A DNA stretch of 38,873 bases from Sphingomonadaceae bacterium (GCA_021300355.1 JAJTEF010000017.1:1-38873); one strand, 5' to 3'. Shown: positions 1-8,794, counted from the first letter of the stretch. Notes: generated by a model from the sequence alone, not told the origin. A program made the numbers and translations.

Positions 1-490
1 GGTGCATCAGGTAGGACAGCAGTTTATATTCCTGCGCGGTCAGCTTCACGGGTTGCCCAGCCAGCGTGACGCGGCCAGAGCGTGTATCAAGGCGAACCTC
101 GCCAACGGTCAGCTCGGACGAAGCATTGCCCGATGCGCGGCGGATGAGCGCACGAAGACGCGCAATCAGCTCTTCGGTCTGGAATGGCTTGGCCAGATAA
201 TCATCGGCACCCGCGTCAAGGCCAGCCACTTTGTCGGACCAGCTATCACGCGCCGTCAGAACCAGAACGGGGAATTTACGGCCTTCCTTGCGCCAGCGAT
301 CGAGAACGGTGAGGCCGTCAATTTCAGGCAGGCCAAGGTCAAGAATGACCGCATCGTAATTTTCGGTCGAGCCCATATAATGGCCGTCTTCGCCGTCGGT
401 GGACAAATCAACCGCATATCCAGCCCCTTCAAGGGTGGACTTTAATTGCTTGCCCAATGTGGGTTCGTCTTCGACGATCAAGATGCGCAT
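1..490 (-). CDS. OmpR/PhoB-family response regulator (3' end outside window)
   Basis: This is a DNA-binding response regulator of a two-component system. About 163 residues are visible, starting MRILIVEDEP, and the reading frame runs off the window edge. The receiver domain covers residues 1 to about 115. It has the acidic pair near residues 7-8, the likely phospho-acceptor Asp51 (in VILDLGLPEIDG), the conserved Thr79 and Lys101 (in DYLAKPF). The start of a winged-helix domain follows from about residue 125, ending around the TAQEYKLLSYL segment that is typical of Trans_reg_C proteins. The cognate histidine kinase is expected just beyond the left edge. A PepSY protein gene lies 72 bp upstream on the same strand. 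In proteobacteria this trio often senses periplasmic, metal or envelope conditions; that role is inferred here. The family is certain but the specific regulator is not. Confidence 0.93.
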   Translation of the reverse strand, partial: MRILIVEDEPTLGKQLKSTLEGAGYAVDLSTDGEDGHYMGSTENYDAVILDLGLPEIDGLTVLDRWRKEGRKFPVLVLTARDSWSDKVAGLDAGADDYLAKPFQTEELIARLRALIRRASGNASSELTVGEVRLDTRSGRVTLAGQPVKLTAQEYKLLSYLMH

Positions 491-562
491 GCTGTCCCCT
501 TTTATTGTCAATATTTGTATCGGAACATGGCTAGCAGATTCACGTGTAGCCACAAAATCCAT

Positions 563-859
563 TCAGCGTTGCCGCAGAACGTTGCCGGTCTTTCCATCGA
601 CATCGACGAAGATCACGCGGTCCTTGTTGATGAACTTCAACCGGTACACCTGCGCGCTTGGATCATATTCAGGACCCAGATACTGCATCCCGCGCATACG
701 CGGCACGACGCTTGCCTCGATCTCGCGCAGCGATTTTACTTTTCCGGCCGCCATATCCTGACGCGCATCATCCTGCTCACCGCGACGCGCATCGGCGGGA
801 AAGGCCGTCAGCAACGCAATTGCGGACAGCCCTGCAAAAATTGAAGTTCGGTTCAACAT
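563..859 (-). CDS. PepSY domain exported protein
   Basis: This 98-residue protein has an N-terminal signal peptide (a hydrophobic run at about residues 8-20, with likely cleavage after ADA near residue 24) and one PepSY-like domain. The end of that domain has the usual pattern in which a strand (YRLKFINKDRVIFVDVD) leads into a DGKTGNVL turn. PepSY domains are small periplasmic or extracytoplasmic modules thought to modulate peptidases or sensor kinases. The gene is directly upstream of, and co-directional with, the response regulator at 1-490, so it is probably a co-transcribed accessory sensor component. No catalytic residues are expected in this family. Confidence 0.8.
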   Translation of the reverse strand: MLNRTSIFAGLSAIALLTAFPADARRGEQDDARQDMAAGKVKSLREIEASVVPRMRGMQYLGPEYDPSAQVYRLKFINKDRVIFVDVDGKTGNVLRQR

Positions 860-929
860 TCGTGCGCACTACCCCCATGGCATTGAACGTAAAATGAATG
901 GGCCGATCATCACAACCGGCCCGATAAGA

Positions 930-1643
930 TTATTTCACCATTTCAAAGGTGAATGAAAGCGTTGCCCCTACACTTAGCTCTCCCGGCGCAATGGGTGTCG
1001 ACTTTTCAGACGCATCCATCGCGCGCATGACCATGGGCCGTGGATAGCCACCGCCTTGGCTGTCGGTTTCTTCAACGCGCAATACGCGGACATCATTGTA
1101 GCCGGCCTTTCGTGCAAGGTTTGGTGCGCGGTTCATTGCCGTTGCCCAAACCTTGTCACGGGCAGCTGCGCGAAACGCACTGTCATCATCAATGCTGAAT
1201 GTCGGACCATTGAAGCTTGTCGCCCCATCGACTGCGAGCGCATCCAGAAACGCGCCCAGTTTCTTCAAGTCGCGCAGTTTCGACGTCACCATGTTCGATG
1301 CCTGATAGCCTTTGAAAATTTGCTGCCCATCGCGATAGTCAAATTGCTGGTTGAGGCTGATCTGCGTGGTTTGGATATCGCGTTCGGCAATGCCCAATTT
1401 CTTCAGCCGCGCAAAGACCGACGCCATTTGCACATTATTCGCCCGAACCGCCTCGGTCGCCGTTGGCGCCATATTTTGGACACCCGTTGAGAAGGTCGCG
1501 ACATCTGGCTTGGCGTCTACAGATTCGGTGATCGTCAGGTCAATGACGGGGTTTGCGGCGGTTATATTGACCTGCGTCGCCATCGCTTCGCCCGACGCCA
1601 ACCCTGTGGTTGCCAGCAATGCGGCAAAAATAATTTTACGCAT
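930..1643 (-). CDS. SIMPL domain (DUF541) periplasmic protein
   Basis: This is a 237-residue protein of the SIMPL/DUF541 family. The start chosen is the ATG at 1643, which follows an AGGAG ribosome-binding site and gives a standard signal peptide (MRKIIFAALLATTGLASGEA, cleaved near residue 22). A nine-codon upstream extension is open but has no signal-peptide logic. The body shows the family pattern: an opening strand with a DVATFSTGVQ motif, a central helix (ARLKKLGIAERDIQTTQISLN), a paired-strand region, and a C-terminal segment ending in strands (LSVGATLSFTFEMV). Family members are periplasmic or outer-membrane-associated; some are linked to oxidative stress protection and some form ring assemblies. 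The specific function here is unknown. It lies 27 bp downstream of the class IV aminotransferase gene and is probably co-transcribed with it. Confidence 0.85.
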   Translation of the reverse strand: MRKIIFAALLATTGLASGEAMATQVNITAANPVIDLTITESVDAKPDVATFSTGVQNMAPTATEAVRANNVQMASVFARLKKLGIAERDIQTTQISLNQQFDYRDGQQIFKGYQASNMVTSKLRDLKKLGAFLDALAVDGATSFNGPTFSIDDDSAFRAAARDKVWATAMNRAPNLARKAGYNDVRVLRVEETDSQGGGYPRPMVMRAMDASEKSTPIAPGELSVGATLSFTFEMVK

Positions 1644-1670
1644 AAGATGCTCCTGTGTGTTGCCACCCAC

Positions 1671-2519
1671 TTATATCGCGGTTTGGCGTGCCCAATCGAT
1701 ATAGGCTTGGCGAAGCTGAACGGTTGCCGAACCGGGCGTTCCATCGCCGATGGTTTTCCCGTTTATTTCAACCACGGGCATCACAAAGCCTGATGCCGAC
1801 GAAACAAATGCTTCCGCCGCTTGTTCCGCCTCGGCGACCGAAAACGCCCGCTCTTCGATCCTATGCGCGACCAATGGCAAAACAGCGGCACGGGTAATGC
1901 CGTGCAGTATTTCGCGGTTCAGCGGGTGCGTCACCAGCACGCCATCATGCGTAATGATATGCGCGTTTTGCGCGGTCCCCTCTGTCACGACGCCGCCACG
2001 TTCCATCCACGCGTCGTCGACCCCACGGGCAATAGCTTCGTTTTTCATCAGCGACGCATATAGCAATTGCGTGGTTTTGATATCGGCCCTGCCCCAGCGC
2101 AGATCGGGCAAGGTCACCACACGAATCCCGCACTTTGCCAATGGCGTGTCTGCCAATGCACGGCTTTGGCTAAAGGCCAGAACGGTCGGGGTTGTGCCTT
2201 CGGGTGGGAAGACAAAATCGCGGTCAGTCGGCGCACCGCGCGTGACTTGCCAATAGATCATGCCTTCCTCGACAGCATTGCGCGCGACAAGTTCGCGGCA
2301 AATTGTGAGCCATGACGCCGCATCAGGCGCGCCTTTAATGCGCAGTTCGCCAAGCGATCGGGCCAGCCGCTGCGCATGGCCGTCAAAATCCACAAGCTTG
2401 CCGCCCAGCACCGAGACGACTTCATAGACCGAGTCAGAAAACAAAAAGCCCCGGTCAAATACCGATACTTTGCCGTCGATTTCGGGAACATATTCCCCGT
2501 TGAGATAAATAGTGCGCAT
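1671..2519 (-). CDS. dat: D-amino-acid transaminase-like class IV aminotransferase
   Basis: This is a 282-residue PLP enzyme of fold type IV. The N-terminal segment (YLNGEYVPEIDGKVSVFDRGF then LFSDSVYEVV) is characteristic of D-amino-acid transaminases, as opposed to IlvE. The likely Schiff-base lysine is Lys148, in the RADIKTTQLLYASLMKNEA segment. The phosphate-cup region (VTEGTAQNAHII) follows at about residues 175-190. D-amino-acid transaminase interconverts D-alanine and D-glutamate with their keto acids, supplying peptidoglycan precursors. Substrate preference cannot be fixed from sequence, and an ADC-lyase or branched-chain activity is possible but less likely. The gene is divergent from the ABC-F gene at 2601 and sits upstream of the SIMPL gene. 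No strong ribosome-binding site is visible before the ATG. Confidence 0.82.
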   Translation of the reverse strand: MRTIYLNGEYVPEIDGKVSVFDRGFLFSDSVYEVVSVLGGKLVDFDGHAQRLARSLGELRIKGAPDAASWLTICRELVARNAVEEGMIYWQVTRGAPTDRDFVFPPEGTTPTVLAFSQSRALADTPLAKCGIRVVTLPDLRWGRADIKTTQLLYASLMKNEAIARGVDDAWMERGGVVTEGTAQNAHIITHDGVLVTHPLNREILHGITRAAVLPLVAHRIEERAFSVAEAEQAAEAFVSSASGFVMPVVEINGKTIGDGTPGSATVQLRQAYIDWARQTAI

Positions 2520-2600
2520 ATGACGTCTGTGCTGGATGCGCCGCTAATCGTCAACATCGACATTGTCATTCCCGTTGCGACCCCCTATCCGCCAGCGCAT

Positions 2601-4403
2601 ATGTCCCAACCCCCAATCTTCGCATTCGAAAATCTCGCGCTACAGCAAGGTGGCGGCTGGCTGTTTCAGGATATTGACCTGTTTATTGGCGCACGTGATC
2701 GCCTTGCGCTGATTGGTCGCAATGGCGCGGGCAAAACAACGTTGATGAAATTGGTCGCTGGCTCGGTCGAGGCGGACAAAGGCACGCGCGTTGTCGTTCC
2801 CGGCACAAATATCGTCATGCTGGAACAAGACCCCGACGTGACATCGTTCGAACGGCTCGTCGACTTTGCCATTCATGGCGAAAAAGGCCCGCCTGAATAT
2901 GCGGTGCGCGCCATTGCGGACCAGTTGGGCATCAATCTGGACCGCGAAGCCAAAACCGCAAGTGGCGGTGAGAAACGGCGTGCTGCGATTTGCCGCGCGC
3001 TTGCAAGCGAACCCGATTTGCTGTTGCTGGACGAGCCGACCAACCATTTGGACCTCGCCGCGATTGAATGGCTGGAGGATTGGTTGACGCGGTATCGCGG
3101 CGCATTCATGGTCATCAGCCATGACCGGACGTTTTTAACGCGTCTGACGCGGCAGACATTCTGGCTGGACCGTGGCCTGTTGCGCCGCAATGAGATTGGC
3201 TTTGGCGGCTATGATGCGTGGACCGAGCGGGTCTATGCCGAAGATGCGCGCAATGCGGACCGGCTGGATGCCAAGCTGAAGATCGAGGCGCATTGGCTTG
3301 AGCGCGGCGTCACTGCGCGGCGTAAGCGCAATCAGGGGCGGCTCGCAAAGCTTTGGGAAATGCGCGCCGCACGCGCCGCAATGATCGGTCCACAAGGCAC
3401 GGCCAAACTTGCCGCCGCAAGCGACGATAGCAAAACCAAAACCGTCATCAGCGCAGAAGGCATCGGCAAGAGCTTTGGCGACCGGACGATCATCAAAGAT
3501 TTCACGCTGCGTATCCAGCGCGGCGACCGCATCGGCATCGTCGGCGCAAACGGCACCGGCAAAACGACCTTAATCCGTATCCTGACCGGTGAAACACAAC
3601 CCGACAGCGGCAGCATCACGCTATCGCCAACGCTGACCGGCATCGTCATCGACCAGCAGCGCAAATTGCTGACCCCTGAAAAGCGCGTGCGCGATGTGCT
3701 CGCCGATGGCAGCGACTGGATTGATGTGCGCGGTGTGCGCAAACATGTTCAGGGATATCTGAAAGAGTTTCTGTTCGACCCGGCATTGATTGAGGCGCGG
3801 ATCGGCTCATTATCGGGTGGCGAACAATCGCGCATTTTGTTGGCGCGCGAATTCGCGCGTGAGGCCAATTTGCTGGTGCTGGACGAACCCACAAACGACC
3901 TCGATCTTGAAACGCTGGATCTGCTGCAGGAAGTCATTGCGGATTATGATGGCACCGTGCTGATCGTCAGCCACGACCGTGATTTCCTTGACCGAACGGT
4001 GACGCTCACTCTGGGCCTCGATGGATCAGGGCATGTCGATATCATAGCGGGCGGTTATGCCGATTGGGAAGCCAAGCGGGACAAGCGCGACAAACCCGCA
4101 GCGAAAAAGGCGGAGAAAGCCCCCCCGCGACCAGAGGTAAGCAGCGACACCGCGCCCGCCAAGCGGGTTAAGCTGACCTACAAAGACCAGCGCGACTATG
4201 ATCTGCTGCCCAGCCGCATTGCCGAGATCGATGCCGAGGTTGCGGCCGCAGAAAAGGAAATGGGTGAACCGACGCTCTACACAAAAAACCCGACGCGATT
4301 TGCCGAACTGACGGCCAAGACCGAAAAACTGCGCACCGAAAAGGACGCGGCGGAGGAGCGTTGGTTAGAGTTGGCCATGATGGTTGAGGAAGCGGCGACC
4401 TAA
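2601..4403 (+). CDS. uup: ABC-F family ATPase, Uup-like
   Basis: This is a 600-residue soluble protein with two ABC ATPase domains and no membrane segments, as expected for the ABC-F translation or ribosome-associated class. Walker A motifs are at about residues 39-47 (GRNGAGKTT) and 315-323 (GANGTGKTT). Signature motifs are SGGEKRR (121-127) and LSGGEQSR (404-411). Walker B segments read LLLDEPTNHLD and LVLDEPTNDLD. A charged inter-domain linker rich in Arg (about 205-260) and a C-terminal coiled-coil arm (about 520-598) match Uup rather than EttA. The ATG at 2601 was chosen because homology starts there; an in-frame ATG at 2520 abuts the divergent transaminase start. Uup is linked to ribosome function and tolerance to transposon excision; the role here is inferred. 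The 3' end overlaps the convergent DUF6456 gene by 4 bp. Confidence 0.92.
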   Translation: MSQPPIFAFENLALQQGGGWLFQDIDLFIGARDRLALIGRNGAGKTTLMKLVAGSVEADKGTRVVVPGTNIVMLEQDPDVTSFERLVDFAIHGEKGPPEYAVRAIADQLGINLDREAKTASGGEKRRAAICRALASEPDLLLLDEPTNHLDLAAIEWLEDWLTRYRGAFMVISHDRTFLTRLTRQTFWLDRGLLRRNEIGFGGYDAWTERVYAEDARNADRLDAKLKIEAHWLERGVTARRKRNQGRLAKLWEMRAARAAMIGPQGTAKLAAASDDSKTKTVISAEGIGKSFGDRTIIKDFTLRIQRGDRIGIVGANGTGKTTLIRILTGETQPDSGSITLSPTLTGIVIDQQRKLLTPEKRVRDVLADGSDWIDVRGVRKHVQGYLKEFLFDPALIEARIGSLSGGEQSRILLAREFAREANLLVLDEPTNDLDLETLDLLQEVIADYDGTVLIVSHDRDFLDRTVTLTLGLDGSGHVDIIAGGYADWEAKRDKRDKPAAKKAEKAPPRPEVSSDTAPAKRVKLTYKDQRDYDLLPSRIAEIDAEVAAAEKEMGEPTLYTKNPTRFAELTAKTEKLRTEKDAAEERWLELAMMVEEAAT

Positions 4404-4915
4404 CCCGCTATGCGGTAGAAGGTCACAAGCCGGTCGAGCGCAATTTTAAACACGAGCTTTCCAGACCGCACTGGCCATGACATTTCGCGTTCTGCCGCAG
4501 GCATGCTCTCGCCCACGCAGATAACCCGCCACGCAATGTCCGACAGGTCAGGGCCAAGCGCGAACAAGGCGTCGTCGAAACGCGCCTTTGCGCTCATCAT
4601 CCGCTCGGTCCGGTTTAAGCCAGACGGTGCCGCGCGTTTTTGGCGGCTGATCGGAATATTTTCCCACGACATGGTGACATGCGGGCCAAGCGCCGCCGAT
4701 TCATAATCGCGGCGCAAGGTTTCCCCCGCCAACATCTGACGGTCCGACAAGTGGCCACGCGCATGCAACCATGAAAGCGGCGATTCCGCGAGATTCACGG
4801 TCACCGTGCGGCGGACTTTCGCATTTCGCGGCACTGGCCCGCTTTCGCGCAACCCGCGCTCGGCCAATAGCCGTGGATCGGGTAGGTTACGATTTGCATG
4901 GGACTTTGAGGGCAT
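4400..4915 (-). CDS. DUF6456 domain protein
   Basis: This is a 171-residue soluble protein of the alphaproteobacterial DUF6456 family. It begins with a short basic leader and continues with VTVNLAESPLSWLHARGHLSDRQMLAGETLRRDYESAALGP, which I recognise as the family core. The C-terminal half (ARFDDALFALGPDLSDIAWRVICVGESM, then a VLKIALDRLV-like helix ending in TFYRIAG) resembles a small DNA-binding fold, so a regulatory or replication-linked role is possible, but no function is established. The gene is divergent from an XRE regulator at 5004, and the 88-bp gap between them must hold both promoters. Its stop codon overlaps the end of the ABC-F gene. Confidence 0.75.
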   Translation of the reverse strand: MPSKSHANRNLPDPRLLAERGLRESGPVPRNAKVRRTVTVNLAESPLSWLHARGHLSDRQMLAGETLRRDYESAALGPHVTMSWENIPISRQKRAAPSGLNRTERMMSAKARFDDALFALGPDLSDIAWRVICVGESMPAAEREMSWPVRSGKLVFKIALDRLVTFYRIAG

Positions 4916-5003
4916 ATTTATTCTCCGCTTAATCAGCGAATCACCCTTGCCATGTGGTAAATATTGTAGGAAAGAAAAAACCTATTTGGTGATGGAGTAT
5001 TTT

Positions 5004-5567
5004 ATGCAAAGCCGAATTCGCGATGTGCGCAGGGCCAAGGGGATGACGCTTGCCGATGTGGCGGAACGGTGCAAACCCGCAACGACGGCGCAGACCATTG
5101 GACGGTTGGAGACCGGTACGCGGGTGCTGTCACTGATTTGGATTAACCGCATTGCAGACGCCTTGGGCGTCGAATCGAGCGATTTGGTGGCCCTGCCCGA
5201 TCAGCAATATTTGCCTGTGGCCGCCATCTTAAGCGAGGACGGCACACATGCGCCGACCAAGGAAGAGCGCATCATGGTACCTAACGTGGGCGGAACGATG
5301 GTCGGCCTGCGTATTGCCGCGGCAACGGGCGAATATCGCCGCGGTGACGAATTATGGCTTGAGCAGATTCAGCCTGACGCTTTTGGATCGGCGCTCAATC
5401 TCGACGTTTTAGTTCCGCGCCCCGGTGGCCGTTTCCTCTTTGGCCGATTGTTGGGCCGCGAGGCGGGCAAGCTGCATTTGCTGCCGCTGGAAGCAGGAGC
5501 GAGGCAACAAGTCGTGACAGACCCGGCGTGGATTGCGAAAGCCGTACGGCTCATACGCAAGCTGTAG
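5004..5567 (+). CDS. XRE-family regulator with S24-like C-terminal domain
   Basis: This is a 187-residue regulator. Residues 2-60 form a helix-turn-helix of the XRE type (RIRDVRRAKGMTLADVAERC, then a recognition helix around TAQTIGRLETG). The C-terminal half (about residues 90-187) resembles the beta-rich S24/LexA repressor fold (GEYRRGDELWLEQI, then RFLFGRLLGREAGKLHLLPL). It lacks the Ser-Met nucleophile motif and the catalytic Lys of self-cleaving repressors, so it is probably a non-cleavable sensor or dimerisation domain; that is inference. The ATG at 5004 was chosen because a GGAG sits 6-7 bases upstream; the in-frame ATG at 4992 lies within that ribosome-binding region. It is divergent from the DUF6456 gene, and autoregulation through the shared promoter gap is likely. 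Confidence 0.82.
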   Translation: MQSRIRDVRRAKGMTLADVAERCKPATTAQTIGRLETGTRVLSLIWINRIADALGVESSDLVALPDQQYLPVAAILSEDGTHAPTKEERIMVPNVGGTMVGLRIAAATGEYRRGDELWLEQIQPDAFGSALNLDVLVPRPGGRFLFGRLLGREAGKLHLLPLEAGARQQVVTDPAWIAKAVRLIRKL

Positions 5568-5600
5568 CGTGCTTGGTGCGGATATCACGTCGAACGTGCA

Positions 5601-5660
5601 GGCATTCTCCTGGAAAGAGAATGCCCGCCAGTTAGCCGACTTTTTCCGGACGGTGTCCGG
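5601..5660. terminator. Two hairpins between convergent genes
   Basis: Two perfect inverted repeats lie between the XRE regulator (+) and secF (-). The first pairs GGCATTCTC (5601-5609) with GAGAATGCC (5617-5625) around a 7-nt loop. The second pairs CCGGAC (5646-5651) with GTCCGG (5655-5660). The first has a T-run on the plus strand (5641-5645), but 15 nt downstream and not adjacent to the stem. They are probably transcription stop or mRNA 3'-end structures, but not textbook intrinsic terminators. Confidence 0.45.
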
Positions 5661-5669
5661 ACGTCAGGA

Positions 5670-6650
5670 TTAAGATTCAAAACCTTCGATGATGCGCTCG
5701 GCCTTTGAACCGGCTTCATCGGTTGGCACAAAGCTGTGCGAGCCGACCTTTAGCCAGATGAGGATTGGCGCAGCCTGGTAAATCGACGAATATGTGCCGA
5801 CGACAATACCGAACGCCATCGCAGCGCTGAACCCGAAAATAACGTCTGGCCCGAACAGCACCAGAATGATCAACGGCAGCGAGATCGACACGCTGGTCAT
5901 AACGGTGCGCGACAATGTCTCGTTCACCGAAAGGTTCAAGAGCGATGCCATTTCCATCTTGCGGAATTTCATCAGGTTTTCGCGAATACGGTCATAGACA
6001 ACCACGGTATCGTTCAACGAATAACCGATGATCGTCAGCAGAGCCGCGATGATGTTCAGGTCAAACTCCCAACCCGTCAGCGCGAACAGGCCGAAGGTAA
6101 GCGTCACGTCGTGAACAAGCGACCAGATGGCGCCCACGCCGAACTGCCATTCAAACCGGAACCAGATGTAAATCGATACGCCAGCCATCGCCGCGAGCAG
6201 CGCGAGGATACCCTTGCTGAACAATTCCTCTGACACCTTACCAGATACCGAATCCACGCCGTCAATGCGGACGTCGGGATGGCCCGCTTTCAAGGTTTCG
6301 GTAATCTTTGTCGCCATGGCGTTGGCAAGCTCAGGATTCTTGTCTGCGCCTTCCGGCAATTTCATGCGGATCGAGACCTGATTTTCTGCGCCAAAACGCT
6401 GAATGGTCGGATCGCCATAGCCGAGCTTAGCAACGGTCTCACGCAATTCAGTAACGGGTGCGGCCGCGCTTTGCGTGAATGTCGCGCGGATCATTTGGCC
6501 GCCGATAAAATCGACACCAAAGTTCAGGCCCTTTGCGGCCACCAAGCCAACCGACGCAACCATGAGCAACAGGCTGATGCCAAAGGCCCAGCTGCGCCAT
6601 TTCAGAAAATCGATATTTGTATCGTCAGGAACGAGTTTGAGCAGTTTCAT
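5670..6650 (-). CDS. secF: Protein translocase subunit SecF
   Basis: This is a 326-residue inner-membrane protein and the RND-like partner of SecD in the Sec translocon. The two use the proton-motive force to assist late steps of protein export. The N-terminal TM (about residues 20-42) is followed by the SecF signature GLNFGVDFIGGQMIRATF and a short periplasmic domain (about 60-145). Five further TM helices follow, including the conserved segment ALLTIIGYSLNDTVVVYDRIRENL that carries the Asp/Arg of the proton path. A GAGGAT ribosome-binding site precedes the ATG. It is the last gene of yajC-secD-secF, with only 10 bp separating it from secD. Length is normal. Confidence 0.97.
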   Translation of the reverse strand: MKLLKLVPDDTNIDFLKWRSWAFGISLLLMVASVGLVAAKGLNFGVDFIGGQMIRATFTQSAAAPVTELRETVAKLGYGDPTIQRFGAENQVSIRMKLPEGADKNPELANAMATKITETLKAGHPDVRIDGVDSVSGKVSEELFSKGILALLAAMAGVSIYIWFRFEWQFGVGAIWSLVHDVTLTFGLFALTGWEFDLNIIAALLTIIGYSLNDTVVVYDRIRENLMKFRKMEMASLLNLSVNETLSRTVMTSVSISLPLIILVLFGPDVIFGFSAAMAFGIVVGTYSSIYQAAPILIWLKVGSHSFVPTDEAGSKAERIIEGFES

Positions 6651-6660
6651 GTCTATATCC

Positions 6661-8259
6661 TCAAATCGTCAGGTCATGGGGACGCGTGCGCTTCACCCAG
6701 CGTGAAACCCACATGCGCGTGATGGTAACTGCGGTGAAAACCGATGTGACGATCCCGATCATCAATACCACGGCGAAACCACGAATGGGTCCGGAGCCAA
6801 AGATGAACAGCAATACCGCCGCAATCACGTTGGTGCTGTTCGCGTCAAAAATGGCGCGACTGGCTTCTTTATAGCCAAATTCAATCGCCTGCACGACACG
6901 GCGGCCACGTTTCAATTCTTCGCGGATACGTTCGTTGATCAGCACGTTTGCGTCAACCGCGGCACCAATGGTCAGGACGAAGCCGGCAATGCCCGGCAGG
7001 GTCAGCGTTGCGTTGGCAAATGCCATAACGCCAAGGATCATGGCGACGTTGATGACCAACGCGAAGTTGGCATACATGCCGAAGCGGCCATAAACGAGGA
7101 ACATCAGCACCAGAATTGCAGTGGTCCCGATGACCGCAGCCAAAATACCGCGGCGAATGGAGTCGGCGCCCAAATCCGGGCCAACCGAGCGTTCCTCAAC
7201 AATCTTCAGATCAACCGGCAATGCACCCGACCGAAGCGAGATGGACAGCGCGTTCGCACTTTCGGTCGTGAAGCTTCCGGAAATCTGCGAGACACCTCCG
7301 AAAATGGGTTCGCGAATTTGTGGTGCCGAAATCACCTGTCCGTCCAACACGATGGCGAACAGCTTGTTGACATTCTGCTGCGTCATACGGGCAAATTTCT
7401 GCCCACCTTCGCTATCGAACTGAATGGTGACCGCAGGCTCATTTGTTTGCGAGTCGAATGTCGGGTCTGCCTTCACCAGCTTGTCGCCGGAAATGCCGCC
7501 CAACCGGCGCACGGCAATGTACGGCAGACCGGAGGGGTTATCGGGATAGGGCAGAACTTGGCTGCCAACGCGGGCCTTGCCCTGCGCGGTTTGATCTGGA
7601 TCGGCTTGTTCGTCGACAAGTTTGAATTCAAGCTTGGCCGTCTTACCAATCAATGCCTTCAGCGCCTCTGGATCATCCAGTCCGGGGACCTGAACGACGA
7701 TGCGGTTTTCACCCTGACGGATAATCGTAGGCTCAAGCGTGCCTAAGGCGTTAATGCGGCGATCGATAACATCCTTGGCGGTGTCCATCGCTTGGTCGAG
7801 CGCTGTTTCATCGCCTGTGCCCGCTGGCGTCAGGATCATGCGGTTGCCGTCGTTCACGCCGATATTCCAGTCGCGGCTGCCGGTCGCATTGCTGGTCAGC
7901 GGCAACAACGCCTCGCGGGCTGCGTCGACTTGAGCGGGACTATCGACCGTAAAGCTCAATTGCCCGTTGGTACGCGACACATCCGAAATCGCAATCCGCG
8001 GATCGGCGCGGCGCATTGCCGTTCTGACGCTATCTTCCAACGCTTCCAAGCGCGTTTCGGCAAGCTGCGAGGTGTCCGCCTCAAGCAGAATGTGGCTACC
8101 ACCGGCAAGGTCGAGACCAAGGTTGATGGTCGGCGTCGGCACAAATTGCGCGATCTGCGCCCTGATGTGGGTGGGCAACACGCTTGGTATGGCAAAAAGC
8201 ACACCCAGAATAATCAGGGTGTTGAGCATCCATACGCGCCAACGGGGAAAATCAAGCAT
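6661..8259 (-). CDS. secD: Protein translocase subunit SecD
   Basis: This is a 532-residue inner-membrane SecD protein. An N-terminal TM (about residues 9-28) precedes the LGLDLAGGSHILLEAD signature, then a large periplasmic P1 region (about 45-340, including RINALGTLEPTIIRQGENRIVVQVPG). Five C-terminal TM helices contain the conserved TIGAAVDANVLINERIREELKRG motif with the functional Asp. It acts with SecF and YajC at SecYEG. The start at 8259 gives the expected family N-terminus, although the ribosome-binding site is weak. The gene lies 68 bp downstream of yajC and 10 bp upstream of secF, consistent with one transcript. Confidence 0.97.
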   Translation of the reverse strand: MLDFPRWRVWMLNTLIILGVLFAIPSVLPTHIRAQIAQFVPTPTINLGLDLAGGSHILLEADTSQLAETRLEALEDSVRTAMRRADPRIAISDVSRTNGQLSFTVDSPAQVDAAREALLPLTSNATGSRDWNIGVNDGNRMILTPAGTGDETALDQAMDTAKDVIDRRINALGTLEPTIIRQGENRIVVQVPGLDDPEALKALIGKTAKLEFKLVDEQADPDQTAQGKARVGSQVLPYPDNPSGLPYIAVRRLGGISGDKLVKADPTFDSQTNEPAVTIQFDSEGGQKFARMTQQNVNKLFAIVLDGQVISAPQIREPIFGGVSQISGSFTTESANALSISLRSGALPVDLKIVEERSVGPDLGADSIRRGILAAVIGTTAILVLMFLVYGRFGMYANFALVINVAMILGVMAFANATLTLPGIAGFVLTIGAAVDANVLINERIREELKRGRRVVQAIEFGYKEASRAIFDANSTNVIAAVLLFIFGSGPIRGFAVVLMIGIVTSVFTAVTITRMWVSRWVKRTRPHDLTI

Positions 8260-8327
8260 AGGCTGGGTCCGAACGAACTGGGAAAACGGAATTTGGGGTC
8301 GACAGAACGTCTGTTCAACCCCAGCGA

Positions 8328-8654
8328 TTAATCGTTAGCGGCTTTGGCGCCGCGCGGCTGCACATTGGCGATGGTGGATTTAACCGCCTTCACCCGTACA
8401 TTTGGCGCGATTTCGACTTCGACATAGTCATCGGCAACTTTCGTTACCTTACCCATCAGGCCGCCTGCAGTGACGACTTCGTCATTTTTCTGCACCGCGT
8501 TGATTTTCGCCTCATGCTCCTTGGCGCGCTTTTGCTGCGGGCGAATGAGAAACATGTAGAAAACGACGAAGATCAAAAGCAGTGGGAACAGCTGCACAAA
8601 AAATGCCGAACCGCCCGCGCCACCAGCTGCAGCGCTCAAGATAACAAACTCCAT
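8328..8654 (-). CDS. yajC: Preprotein translocase subunit YajC
   Basis: This is a 108-residue single-TM protein and an accessory subunit of SecDF. The hydrophobic helix (FFVQLFPLLLIFVVFYMFLI) is followed by the family hallmark RPQQKRAKEHEAKINAVQKNDEVVTAGGLMGKV and a small beta domain. The ATG at 8654 was chosen because a GAGG lies just upstream; a GTG four codons earlier (8666) is in frame but overlaps that ribosome-binding site. It is the first gene of the yajC-secD-secF operon, with its promoter in the 176 bp between it and tRNA-Pro. Confidence 0.95.
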   Translation of the reverse strand: MEFVILSAAAGGAGGSAFFVQLFPLLLIFVVFYMFLIRPQQKRAKEHEAKINAVQKNDEVVTAGGLMGKVTKVADDYVEVEIAPNVRVKAVKSTIANVQPRGAKAAND

Positions 8655-8765
8655 CGGAAACCTCACATTTTAAAAAAAGCGCCCAATGCAGGCGCGGTCC
8701 TGAACAATCGGGCGCGATTATCACCTGCACCCAGCTGACGCAACGTCAAAGCGTCCAAACCGCGC

Positions 8766-8794
8766 TTGCTTTTAGGAAACCAGCGCCATATAGG
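8766..8794 (+). promoter_or_regulatory. Candidate promoter of tRNA-Pro
   Basis: A TTGCTT hexamer (8766-8771) and a TATAGG hexamer (8789-8794) are separated by 17 bp and placed 36 bp before the tRNA-Pro gene. This matches a housekeeping sigma-70 arrangement. It is assigned by pattern only. Confidence 0.45.
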
